Source: Qipengyuania profundimaris | GTDB taxonomy: Bacteria > Pseudomonadota > Alphaproteobacteria > Sphingomonadales > Sphingomonadaceae | Reading direction: 5' to 3' | Assembly (NCBI RefSeq): GCF_030717945.1 | Contig: NZ_JAVAIM010000001.1 | Location: 867,131 to 931,130 of the forward strand | Length of the DNA stretch: 64,000 nucleotides | In this document: positions 34,319-43,189 of the stretch, piece after piece | Numbering within the stretch: the stretch's first letter is position 1 | Layout: every line of letters starts with the position of its first letter | Program-made: the position numbers and the translations under genes | Notes under the pieces: generated by a model | The model's database searches: none | What the model was told of the DNA's origin: nothing | The model's input: the letters and a program-made list of their open reading frames with translations, nothing else

Positions 34319-36720
34319 GGCTGCACCGTAACAGTCACTTCCTGAAGGTCCTGCGAGTTCGGGCCGACCATGAGCGTGAATTCGCCGGGCTCGATGACAC
34401 GCTCCATTTCGCGGTTCCACAGCATGAAAGCGCGCGGTTCGATCGTGACATCGACCTGCTGCGTTTCGCCTGGCTGGAGGGTGACACGCTGGAAGCCGGC
34501 AAGTTCCTTGACCGGCCGCGTGACCGAGCTGATCTCGTCGCGCAGATAGACCTGCACGACCTCGTCGCCAGCCATATCGCCGGTGTTCGTGACCGACACG
34601 CGCACGGTGACGGGCGAGCCAGCGGTAATCGTGGACGCAGACGCGACCGGTTCTCCGAACTCGAACGTCGTATACGATAGGCCATAACCGAAGGGATAAA
34701 GCGGCGTCACCTCGTCGAAGAGGTAGCCGCGCCGCGCGCTCGGCTTGTAGTTATAGAAATTGGGCAGCTGGCCGACGTTGCGCGCCGTGGTGACCGGCAT
34801 CTTGCCGCCCGGATTGACCTCGCCGAACAGAGCCTTGGCGATAGCCGTGCCCTGCTGCTCCCCGGCATACCACGTCTCGAGGATGGCATCGGCCTCTTCG
34901 GCTACGGTCGGATAGCTCGGCGGCCTTCCATTCACGAGGACGACGACGATCGGCTTTCCGAGAGCCTTGAGCGCTTCGAACAGCTCGTTCTGTTCCCCGA
35001 CCAGGTCGAGGCTGGTGCGATCGCCGAGATGTTCGGGCGCCCAGCCTTCGCGGCTGGTTTTTTCGGTGTCGCCGACAAAAAGGAGAATAGTATCGGCGTC
35101 GCGGGCGACTTCGACGGCCTCGGCGATGCGGCGGCGATTTTCGACCGGATCGCCGAGTTCGACCTCGTCTTCCCACCAATCGTCATCGCCCTTGGTAATT
35201 TCGACGCCAAGCGCATGAACAATGTTGGCGCGGTCTCCTGCAAGAGCCCGAATACCTTCGAGCGGGGTGACGCTTGCGCGCGGTTCGCCGTAATATCCGC
35301 CAAGGCGGGCGACGTCCGCATTGGGCCCGATCACGGCAATTGTTGGTTTGTTCACCCCGCCAGTCGGTAGGTCAAGCGGAAGGACACCGTCGTTCTTGAG
35401 AAGAATTAGGGATTTCTCGGCAGCCTTCAGGGCGAGGGCGACACCCTCCGGACCGTTGGAGGTCTTGGCAAGCGCGAGATCCGGCCAGGGATTGTCGAAA
35501 ATACCGGCGTTGAATTTCATCGTTAGGAAGCGGCGGGTTGCAGTGTCGATCGCTTCCATCGAAACTCGCCCTTCACGAACGCTTTCGGCCAGATTTTCGA
35601 AGCCATCTCCTTCCGGCAGGTCGACATCTACGCCCGAGACCAAGGCGAGTTCGCCGGCCGCCTTGTAATCGGGGACGATCTGATGGAGCCGCGCCATGTC
35701 CTCGATTGCGTAATAGTCGGAAACGACCGCGCCCCTGTAACCCCATTCGCCGCGCAGCACGTCATTGAGGAGCCAGGAATTGGAGTGTGAGGGAATGCCG
35801 TCGATCTCGTTATAGCTCGCCATGACGGCGTCGATGGCAGTGCGGGACACAACCTGCTCGAACGGCGGGAAGAACATTTCGCGCAAGGTGCGTTCGCTGA
35901 TTTGTGCCGGTCCCACATTGGTGCCGCTCTCTGGCTGGCCGTGACCCGTCATGTGCTTGAGGGTGGCCATGACCTGGCCGTCGCGCAACTTGCGGTCGGT
36001 GCCGGGGCCGGTCAGCCCTTCTACCGAGGCAACACCCATTTCGCCGACAAGGTAGGGATCCTCGCCGAAGGTCTCTTCGATCCGGCCCCAGCGCGAATCG
36101 CGCGCGACGTCGACAACCGGGGAGAGGACCAGATGGACGCCGCGCGCGCGGACCTCGCCAGCAATCAGGTCGTTGATCTCGCGGACGAGATCGGGATCCC
36201 AGGTGCTGGCCAGGCCAATGGATTGCGGAAAAGCCGTCGCGTCTTTCGCCGCGAAACCGTGAAGCGATTCCTCGTGGAAGAGGACGGGAATGCCGAGACG
36301 GGTGTTCTCCATCGCCCAACGCTGTGCATCGATCACATACTGGATGCTGTCCTCGATGCTCCGGCGCGGCACTTCGCGCGGACTGGAGGGGCCGAGACGA
36401 TCGGAAGGACGCGCGATCTGACCGATCCCGTGGGGATAGCGTGCTGCCGCCTTTGCGGGATCGAACACATCGCCGTCGGCCTGGATCTCGTTCTTACTGT
36501 TCCAGACGGTGATGAGCTGAGCGACTTTCTCGTCCAGCGTCATTCGCGAAAGCAGGTCTTCGACGCGCTGTTCGACCGGGAGCGATGCGTCCCAGTAAGG
36601 CGCGTCGGCCATCGCCCGCTCGACCGCGACGTCCTGTGCCGAAGCAGCAGGTATCGCAATTGGTGCCAGCGCCGCCAGACAAAGACCGAGTGTAAGCGTC
36701 GTGCGCTTGAATTTCCGCAT
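34315..36720 (-). CDS. GH3 beta-xylosidase/beta-glucosidase
   Basis: An 801-aa GH3 enzyme with a Sec-type signal peptide (about 1-28, ending AASAQ). The barrel blocks HEESLHGF, KHMTGHGQPE and nucleophile motif VVSDYYA closely parallel those of the downstream GH3, with the same three-domain layout and fibronectin-III end (GDEVVQVYL). Strong GGGAGAGGGA ribosome site. First gene of the minus-strand GH3-GH3-GH10 operon, reading from the operator shared with the GH67 gene. Likely releases xylose from xylo-oligosaccharides in the periplasm. Confidence 0.9.
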   Translation of the reverse strand: MRKFKRTTLTLGLCLAALAPIAIPAASAQDVAVERAMADAPYWDASLPVEQRVEDLLSRMTLDEKVAQLITVWNSKNEIQADGDVFDPAKAAARYPHGIGQIARPSDRLGPSSPREVPRRSIEDSIQYVIDAQRWAMENTRLGIPVLFHEESLHGFAAKDATAFPQSIGLASTWDPDLVREINDLIAGEVRARGVHLVLSPVVDVARDSRWGRIEETFGEDPYLVGEMGVASVEGLTGPGTDRKLRDGQVMATLKHMTGHGQPESGTNVGPAQISERTLREMFFPPFEQVVSRTAIDAVMASYNEIDGIPSHSNSWLLNDVLRGEWGYRGAVVSDYYAIEDMARLHQIVPDYKAAGELALVSGVDVDLPEGDGFENLAESVREGRVSMEAIDTATRRFLTMKFNAGIFDNPWPDLALAKTSNGPEGVALALKAAEKSLILLKNDGVLPLDLPTGGVNKPTIAVIGPNADVARLGGYYGEPRASVTPLEGIRALAGDRANIVHALGVEITKGDDDWWEDEVELGDPVENRRRIAEAVEVARDADTILLFVGDTEKTSREGWAPEHLGDRTSLDLVGEQNELFEALKALGKPIVVVLVNGRPPSYPTVAEEADAILETWYAGEQQGTAIAKALFGEVNPGGKMPVTTARNVGQLPNFYNYKPSARRGYLFDEVTPLYPFGYGLSYTTFEFGEPVASASTITAGSPVTVRVSVTNTGDMAGDEVVQVYLRDEISSVTRPVKELAGFQRVTLQPGETQQVDVTIEPRAFMLWNREMERVIEPGEFTLMVGPNSQDLQEVTVTVQP

Positions 36721-36766
36721 TAATCGTCCCTCTCCCCTGCGCGGGACTTGACCGCCCGCGACTTTG

Positions 36767-36780
36767 TGGTAGCGCTACCA
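36767..36780. promoter_or_regulatory. LacI-type operator (copy 3, perfect palindrome)
   Basis: TGGTAGCGCTACCA, a perfect 14-bp palindrome between the divergent GH3 and GH67 genes. Its last base is the A of the first possible GH67 ATG. It would control both the xylanolytic GH3-GH3-GH10 operon and the GH67-lacI-xylD operon, making the repressor autoregulated. Confidence 0.87.
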
Positions 36781-38891
36781 TGATGAGGGGAAAGAGGCTT
36801 GTCAACAGACTTGCGACGCTGATCGCGATGATACTCGGGTGCCTACTGGCGGACGCATCAGCCAAGGCCGAGGACGGGTACGATTTGTGGCTGCGATATG
36901 CACCGCTGGAAGGCGAGGCGCTCGATCGTATCGCTGGCCTGCATGGGCCTGTCGCGGTGCTAAGCTCCGACGGTCCGGAGGAAGCGAGCGCGACCATGGA
37001 AGCCGCTCGCCGCGAACTGGGCGTAGGCCTAACGCGCCTCTCCCGCAATTCGGCTTCCTCGATGCGGAGCGGAGCCGAAGGCTATGTGAGGCTCGAATGT
37101 CCGGAAAATCGCGGTGATTCCGCTGTAGGATATTCCGTTCGCGCAGATGGCGCGGACATCCGCATTCGCGGAAGCAGCGACCTGGCGTGTCTTTATGGTG
37201 TTTTCGCGTTGCTACGTGAACTGTCGCTCGGGGTGGACCCGGTCCGCATCGACATTGCCTCGGAACCGGCCATGCCGCTGCGCATGCTCAATCACTGGGA
37301 CAATCCGGATGGGCATGTCGAGCGCGGCTATGCCGGGCGCTCGATTTTCGACTGGTGGCATCTGCCCGAGCGGCTCGACCAGCGAATGATTGATTATGCT
37401 CGTGCCAATGCCTCGCTCGGTATCAATGGCGTGGTGGTCAACAACGTCAACGCCCGGGCCTTCATGCTCGAACCGCGGTACATCGCCAAATACAAGCGAT
37501 TGGCCGATGCGTGGCGACCTTACGGTATTCGTCTCTACGTTTCCGTTCGGTTCAGCGCGCCGAAGGATATCGGCGGGCTCGATAGTGCCGATCCGCTCGA
37601 CCCGGAGGTCCGGGCATGGTGGCAGGCGAAGGCCGACGAGTTTTACGCCGCCGTTCCCGATTTCGGCGGCTTCCTCGTCAAGGCGAACAGCGAAGGACAA
37701 CCCGGCCCGCAGGACTATGGGCGTAGCCACGCTGATGGTGCCAATATGCTCGCCGAAGCCATTGGCAATCGGGGTACGGTGATCTGGCGCGCCTTCGTTT
37801 ACTCCGCAGAAGACGAAACCGACCGGGCCAAGCAGGCGTATGGTGAATTCGTGCCGCTTGACGGGCAATTTGCCGACAATGTGATCGTCCAGGTGAAGAA
37901 CGGCCCGATCGACTTCCAACCGCGCGAGCCGTTTCATCCGATGTTCGGCGCGATGCCGAATACAAAGCTGATGTTCGAAGCGCAAATCACGAAGGAATAT
38001 CTCGGCTTCGCGAGCCATTTGGCCTTCCTCGCGCCCTTGTGGGAGGAAGTGCTGGACCAAGAACCCGGTCGCGGCGGAAGGGTTGCCGAGGTCGTCCTTC
38101 CTGCGGGGATGGCAGGCGTGGCGAACACCGGTTCGGATCGCAACTGGAGCGGATCGCATTTCGACCAGGCCAACTGGTACGCCTTCGGTCGCCTCGCCTG
38201 GAATCCCGAACTGCCGAGCGAACAGATCGCACGTGAATGGACCGTCCAGACCTTCACGCGCGAGCCAGAGGCCATCGAAAAGATCGTTCGAATGATGATG
38301 CGGAGTCGCGAAGCCGTGGTCGGCTACATGACTCCGCTCGGCCTGGCGCATCTCATGAATACGGGCCATCACTACGGCCCGGCCCCATGGGTCTGCGACT
38401 TGCCGCGCCCGGAATGGAACCCGTGCTATTATCATCGCGCAGATGCCGACGGCATCGGGTTCGACCGGACGGAAAGCGGGTCGGATGCGCTGTCGCAATA
38501 TGCCGATAGTATAGCCAACCGTTGGGACGATCCGAACACGATCGATCCGCGGTTCCTGCTGTGGTTTCACCACATTGCCTGGACTGCGAAGCGCCCGTCC
38601 GGCCTGACGCTGTGGGAAGAGCTGGTGAGCGAATACGATTGGGGCGTGGCGGAAGTCGACGCCATGGCGCGCGAGTGGGCCGATCTTTCCGATGCCATCG
38701 ACCCGCAGCGCCACCGCGCCGTGACGGAAAGTCTGGCGATCCAACAACGCGAGGCGCGCTGGTGGCGCGATGCCTCGATCGCTTACTGGCAGTCGCTCAA
38801 TGGCTTGCCGCTACCGGAGAACGTAAGACCGCCGGCAGATCCGCTGGAGGCCTACATCGGCCGAACCTTCCCGGAGGCTCCGGGCCAATGA
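36780..38891 (+). CDS. aguA: GH67 alpha-glucuronidase
   Basis: A 703-aa enzyme that removes (4-O-methyl)glucuronic acid from the non-reducing end of xylo-oligosaccharides made by GH10. The N-terminal domain is followed by the TIM-barrel core with the conserved LRMLNHWDN, WWHLPERL and KANSEGQPGPQDYGR blocks (about 168-315). The N-terminus has a signal-like segment (about 10-28) containing a possible lipobox (ILGC). The start is uncertain: ATG 36780 and 36783 overlap the operator and lack a ribosome site, and ATG 36828 is also in frame. First gene of a unit with lacI and xylD. Confidence 0.92.
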   Translation: MMRGKRLVNRLATLIAMILGCLLADASAKAEDGYDLWLRYAPLEGEALDRIAGLHGPVAVLSSDGPEEASATMEAARRELGVGLTRLSRNSASSMRSGAEGYVRLECPENRGDSAVGYSVRADGADIRIRGSSDLACLYGVFALLRELSLGVDPVRIDIASEPAMPLRMLNHWDNPDGHVERGYAGRSIFDWWHLPERLDQRMIDYARANASLGINGVVVNNVNARAFMLEPRYIAKYKRLADAWRPYGIRLYVSVRFSAPKDIGGLDSADPLDPEVRAWWQAKADEFYAAVPDFGGFLVKANSEGQPGPQDYGRSHADGANMLAEAIGNRGTVIWRAFVYSAEDETDRAKQAYGEFVPLDGQFADNVIVQVKNGPIDFQPREPFHPMFGAMPNTKLMFEAQITKEYLGFASHLAFLAPLWEEVLDQEPGRGGRVAEVVLPAGMAGVANTGSDRNWSGSHFDQANWYAFGRLAWNPELPSEQIAREWTVQTFTREPEAIEKIVRMMMRSREAVVGYMTPLGLAHLMNTGHHYGPAPWVCDLPRPEWNPCYYHRADADGIGFDRTESGSDALSQYADSIANRWDDPNTIDPRFLLWFHHIAWTAKRPSGLTLWEELVSEYDWGVAEVDAMAREWADLSDAIDPQRHRAVTESLAIQQREARWWRDASIAYWQSLNGLPLPENVRPPADPLEAYIGRTFPEAPGQ

Positions 38892-38922
38892 TCGTACTTG
38901 CCGATCTTCCTGGCATGGGCCT

Positions 38923-40050
38923 ATGTCGATGCGCATGAGTGAAACAGGAGGGACGGCCAAGATCGGCCGCAAACGAAGCGCCAGGCGCAACTCTAACAGT
39001 GCGCCGACGATTGCCGATGTGGCGCGGGCTGCACATTGTTCGCCGATGACCGTAAGCCGCGTCATCAATGGCGAACAGAACGTGCGCGACAATACGCGCG
39101 AGCAAGTGCTCGCTGCGATCGAAAAGTTGAAGTATGTGCCCAACCGTGCAGCCCGCTCGCTGGCGGGCGGAGCGCAACTGCGGATCGCCTTGCTCTTCGA
39201 CAATCCATCGGCATCCTATCTCAGCGAATTCCTGATGGGGGCGCTCGAGGAAGCCAGCCGGCGCGATATCTATCTTGTCGTGCAGAGCACCGAGACGCAG
39301 CCCGATTACGGCGAACTCATCCGCCGTTTGATCGACGGCGGTATCGGCGGTTTCATCCTTCCACCACCTTTGTGCGACGACCAGTCGGTGCTCGATGAGA
39401 TCGAGGACGCGGGCGCAATCGCAGTGGCGGTTGGTCCGGGCCGCGCCAGCGGTTCGCACGGGGCCGTATTGATCGATGAATTCCAGGCCGCTTTCGACAT
39501 GACCCGTCACATCATCGGCCTTGGGCACGAACGCATCGGCTTTATCGTCGGCAATCCCGAACAGGTCGCCAGCGAGCGACGCCTCCAAGGCTACCGAGAG
39601 GCGATGGAGAATGCAGGTCTCCCAATCGACGAAGCCCTTATCGCGCAGGGACAATTCACATATCGCTCCGGCATGGTCGCCGCCGAACGCTTGCTCAACG
39701 CGAAAAGTCCGCCGACTGCAATTTTCGCGTCCAATGACGATATGGCGGCAGCCACAGTAGCGATGGCGCATCGACGGCACCTCGACGTGCCAAACGATAT
39801 AACGGTATGCGGTTTCGACGATACCGAACTTGCCAGCTCGATCTGGCCGGAACTCACTACGATCCGCCAGCCTATTCGCGAAATGACTGCCCAGGCGGTT
39901 TCCATGATTGCCAAAGCCTACAAAAAGGCCGGCCGGGGGAAGGAGAGTGCGGGCGAGCAGCTGACCCTTCCCTACAAGTTGGTCAGGCGCAATTCGGATG
40001 CGGGCCCCAGCCTCGCATCCTCTTTCAACAAACCGGAAAGCCGAGAGTGA
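38923..40050 (+). CDS. LacI-family repressor of the xylan/xylose regulon
   Basis: A 375-aa regulator. The helix-turn-helix and hinge (about 29-85) include TIADVARAAHCSPMTVSRVI and YVPNRAARSLAGG; a periplasmic-binding-protein-like effector domain follows (about 88-350). LacI-type repressors control xylose genes in Caulobacter. The six palindromic sites in this window have the CG-centred form expected for LacI proteins. The effector is probably xylose or a pathway intermediate (inferred). Start could be ATG 38923, 38929 or 38935. It overlaps xylD by 4 bp, so regulator and pathway gene are cotranscribed. Confidence 0.9.
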   Translation: MSMRMSETGGTAKIGRKRSARRNSNSAPTIADVARAAHCSPMTVSRVINGEQNVRDNTREQVLAAIEKLKYVPNRAARSLAGGAQLRIALLFDNPSASYLSEFLMGALEEASRRDIYLVVQSTETQPDYGELIRRLIDGGIGGFILPPPLCDDQSVLDEIEDAGAIAVAVGPGRASGSHGAVLIDEFQAAFDMTRHIIGLGHERIGFIVGNPEQVASERRLQGYREAMENAGLPIDEALIAQGQFTYRSGMVAAERLLNAKSPPTAIFASNDDMAAATVAMAHRRHLDVPNDITVCGFDDTELASSIWPELTTIRQPIREMTAQAVSMIAKAYKKAGRGKESAGEQLTLPYKLVRRNSDAGPSLASSFNKPESRE

Positions 40051-41831
40051 CCGAGAAGAACGGCCAGCGCAGACTGCGCTCGCGCGACTGGTTCGATAAC
40101 CACGAACGCATGGACATGACCGCCCTCTATCTCGAGCGGTTCATGAATTATGGTGTCACACCCGAGGAATTGCGCAGCGGCAAGCCGATCATCGGCATCG
40201 CCCAGTCGGGCAGTGATTTGTCTCCCTGCAACCGGATCCATATCGACCTTGCCAAGCGTACGCGCGATGGCATCCGCGATGCAGGCGGGATACCGATCGA
40301 GTTCCCTGTCCATCCCATTTTCGAAAATTGTCGCCGCCCCACTGCCGCGATCGACCGCAACTTGCTCTATCTCGGGCTGGTCGAGTTGCTGAACGGCTAT
40401 CCCATCGACGGTGTCGTACTGACCACGGGCTGCGACAAGACCACGCCAAGTCAGATTATGGCGGCGAGCACGGTCGATATTCCTGCCATCGTCCTGTCGG
40501 GAGGCCCGATGCTCGACGGCTGGCACGAGGGTGAACTGGTTGGCTCGGGCACGGTAATCTGGCGCAGTCGCCGCAAACTTGCGGCAGGCGAGATCGACGA
40601 AGAACAATTCCTCGATCGCGCGACCTCCAGCGCGCCAAGCGCAGGGCATTGCAATTCCATGGGAACGGCGAGCACCATGAATGCGGTGGCCGAAGCTTTG
40701 GGAATGTCGCTAACCGGCTGCGCCGCAATCCCGGCGCCCTATCGTGAACGGGGTCAGATGGCCTATCGCACGGGCTATCGGATCGTCGAGATGGTGCATG
40801 AAGATCTCAAGCCTTCCGACATTCTAACGCGCGAAGCATTCGAAAACGCCATCGCGGTGACCAGCGTGATCGGCGGTTCTTCCAATGCCCAGCCGCACAT
40901 AGTCGCCATGGCCCGGCATGCCGGCGTGGAGCTTGAACAGGAAATCTGGCAGGAGCACGGCTACGACCTGCCGCTGCTCGTCAACATGCAACCGGCCGGG
41001 GCTTATCTCGGCGAGCGTTTTCATCGCGCCGGCGGCGTGCCCGCAGCGATGTGGGAACTGCTCGAGGCGGGGGTTCTGCATGGCGATACTGCGACCTGCA
41101 CCGGCGCGACGATGGCCGAAAACCTTGCAGGCTGCGAGAGCAAGGATCGCGAAATGATTCGGCCCTTCGCCGACCCGCTGATGGAACGCGCCGGCTTCAT
41201 GGTGCTGTCGGGCAATCTGTTCGATTTCGGCATTCTCAAGACTTCGGTCATCTCGGACGAATTCCGCGAACGCTATCTGTCCCGGCCTGGGCGTGAAAAC
41301 GTATTCGAAGCGCGGGCGATCGTGTTCGACGGATCGGACGATTATCACCATCGCATCGACGATCCATCATTGAAAATTGACGAGGATTGCATCCTCGTCA
41401 TCCGCGGTTCGGGCGTGATCGGCTGGCCGGGCAGCGCAGAGGTGGTCAACATGCAGCCGCCGGAGCGGATGATCCGCGAAGGTAAACAATGGCTCCCGAC
41501 GCTGGGCGACGGGCGTCAATCGGGGACGAGCGATAGCCCGTCGATCCTGAACGTCTCTCCCGAAAGCGCGGTGGGTGGCGGACTTGCATGGCTGCGGACG
41601 GGTGACACAATTCGCGTCGATCTCAACGAGCGGAGCTGTAACGCCTTGGTCGAGGAGGACGAGATCGCCCGCCGCCTTGCCGAATATCCAGCGCCGGAGT
41701 TTCCCGAAAGCAATACACCCTGGGAGGAACTTTTCCGCGAAAAGACGGGCCAGCTGGGCGAGGGCGGTGTCATGGATTTCGCCGTCAAATATCGCGGCAC
41801 GTCGCGCAAACTACCGCGGCACAATCACTAG
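40047..41831 (+). CDS. xylD: D-xylonate dehydratase
   Basis: A 594-aa IlvD/EDD-family Fe-S dehydratase converting D-xylonate to 2-keto-3-deoxy-D-xylonate. Cluster cysteines lie in the SPCN and TTGCDKTTPS motifs, with SAGHCNSMGTAST and GGSSNAQPHI blocks also conserved. Length and context favour sugar-acid dehydratase over IlvD. It starts at GTG 40047, overlapping the lacI stop (GTGA); upstream in-frame sequence lies inside lacI and is not coding here. L-arabonate could also be a substrate. Confidence 0.9.
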   Translation: MTEKNGQRRLRSRDWFDNHERMDMTALYLERFMNYGVTPEELRSGKPIIGIAQSGSDLSPCNRIHIDLAKRTRDGIRDAGGIPIEFPVHPIFENCRRPTAAIDRNLLYLGLVELLNGYPIDGVVLTTGCDKTTPSQIMAASTVDIPAIVLSGGPMLDGWHEGELVGSGTVIWRSRRKLAAGEIDEEQFLDRATSSAPSAGHCNSMGTASTMNAVAEALGMSLTGCAAIPAPYRERGQMAYRTGYRIVEMVHEDLKPSDILTREAFENAIAVTSVIGGSSNAQPHIVAMARHAGVELEQEIWQEHGYDLPLLVNMQPAGAYLGERFHRAGGVPAAMWELLEAGVLHGDTATCTGATMAENLAGCESKDREMIRPFADPLMERAGFMVLSGNLFDFGILKTSVISDEFRERYLSRPGRENVFEARAIVFDGSDDYHHRIDDPSLKIDEDCILVIRGSGVIGWPGSAEVVNMQPPERMIREGKQWLPTLGDGRQSGTSDSPSILNVSPESAVGGGLAWLRTGDTIRVDLNERSCNALVEEDEIARRLAEYPAPEFPESNTPWEELFREKTGQLGEGGVMDFAVKYRGTSRKLPRHNH

Positions 41832-41842
41832 CGGCTACCAAA

Positions 41843-43189
41843 TCAGGACGGGCAGGGCGCCTCCAACCCGAGACATTTGCGATCGGCATGCGCATTGACC
41901 AGCGCGATCATCGAAGCGTCGCTGTCGAAATTCCCATACCAGCCCTGTGGCTCATGCGGGGGATCACCCATGTAAGCGAGGTCGCCGTCCTGGAACCTGA
42001 AGTCAGCATGGCGCGCGCGGGCCTCGCCGTTCCATGCCCAGAAGTTGCTGCCTTGCAAGGGACCGCCCGTGCGCCAACTTTTCTCGACCGCGTCGTAGAT
42101 CGTCCGGTAATAGCGCTCGCGATATTCGGTGGTCGTATCGGGTGAATAGGCTTCGTCGTCGCGCGGGAATCCGAACTCCTCGATCAGCAGGGGCTTGCCC
42201 ATATCTTCGGCAAGCCGGCTGTGGACAGCCAGGTAATCCTCGACCTTGGCCTTACCCGCTAGCCAAGTGCCGGGCAGATCGTCGCCTGCGACCCATCCCC
42301 AGTTGAGCGGCCAGATGTGAGCGGTGACGTAATCGACCGCCTCATGCGCCGCGACGACGAGTTCCTCGCTGCCGAAGGTGGCTTGCGTGCCCTCCTGACC
42401 GAGCGAGACCAGGTGATTGCCGTCGATCGAGCGGATAAGTTCCGCAGTCGAGGCGATCCAGTCGAGATAGGCCGAGCGGAATTGCGCGATGGCGTCGGCT
42501 CCACCGCCCGGGCGCGGTTCGTTCGCATGCTGCCAACTCATGATCGCGGGGTCCTGCGCATAGCGCTGGCCGGTAATGGAATTGGTCCGCCCGACGATTG
42601 CTGCGACATGCGCCCGGTAGCTCTCTATGGCTGCTTCGTTGGCATAGAAACCCGCTGTCGCATCGGCGAAGGCCGGCCACGGATGGTCCGGATCGCCCAT
42701 GTCGATGTATTGACCTGTCGCGCGGTAGAGCAGGGTCTGCAAACCGCCGGACCACTCCCAGAAATTGGACAGGACCAGCACAGCCGTCATACCCCGCTTG
42801 CCGATCTCCGCCATCGCGAAGTCGAGACCTTCCATCAGCGCAGGATTCGTGCCGCCATCGTCGCGGGTGAAGCCCGGCTTGATCGAATTGTTGAACGGCC
42901 CTTCTTCCGCTGCCGCCATGATCCGAAGGTTATTGAGGCCCATAGCCTGCAACCGATCCAGTTCGCGCATTAGCCGCGCCCGGTCGCCGTATTCGGCGTC
43001 GGCCCCAAGCCAGGCGGCGTACCACATGTTGGCGCCGACGATGCGATAGGGCTGGCCGTCGCGGAGGAATTGCGTCGCGCTTCTGCGGACGAAGCCGGGC
43101 GCTCTCGGGTAGGAACTAGTTGCGCATCCACCTGCCAGGATTGCCAGGGCGCAGGAAGCACCCGCCAGCATTGACCGGCGGTCGATCAT
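41843..43189 (-). CDS. GH5 beta-mannanase-like lipoprotein
   Basis: A 448-aa glycosidase with a lipoprotein signal (lipobox AGGC, C22). The GH5 barrel has the acid/base in QHANEPR and nucleophile in LLIEEFGFP, with NMWYAAWLG and LSNFWEWSGG blocks that resemble the endo-beta-1,4-mannanase group. ATG shares one base with the esterase stop. Last gene of the xylX-xylB-xylC-esterase-GH5 unit, convergent with xylD. Mannan, glucomannan or another beta-1,4 backbone are all possible. Confidence 0.83.
   Translation of the reverse strand: MIDRRSMLAGASCALAILAGGCATSSYPRAPGFVRRSATQFLRDGQPYRIVGANMWYAAWLGADAEYGDRARLMRELDRLQAMGLNNLRIMAAAEEGPFNNSIKPGFTRDDGGTNPALMEGLDFAMAEIGKRGMTAVLVLSNFWEWSGGLQTLLYRATGQYIDMGDPDHPWPAFADATAGFYANEAAIESYRAHVAAIVGRTNSITGQRYAQDPAIMSWQHANEPRPGGGADAIAQFRSAYLDWIASTAELIRSIDGNHLVSLGQEGTQATFGSEELVVAAHEAVDYVTAHIWPLNWGWVAGDDLPGTWLAGKAKVEDYLAVHSRLAEDMGKPLLIEEFGFPRDDEAYSPDTTTEYRERYYRTIYDAVEKSWRTGGPLQGSNFWAWNGEARARHADFRFQDGDLAYMGDPPHEPQGWYGNFDSDASMIALVNAHADRKCLGLEAPCPS

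Noticed and set aside
37212-38747. 511-aa minus-strand frame inside the GH67 gene
   Set aside because: Antisense shadow; GH67 motifs on the plus strand are unambiguous.
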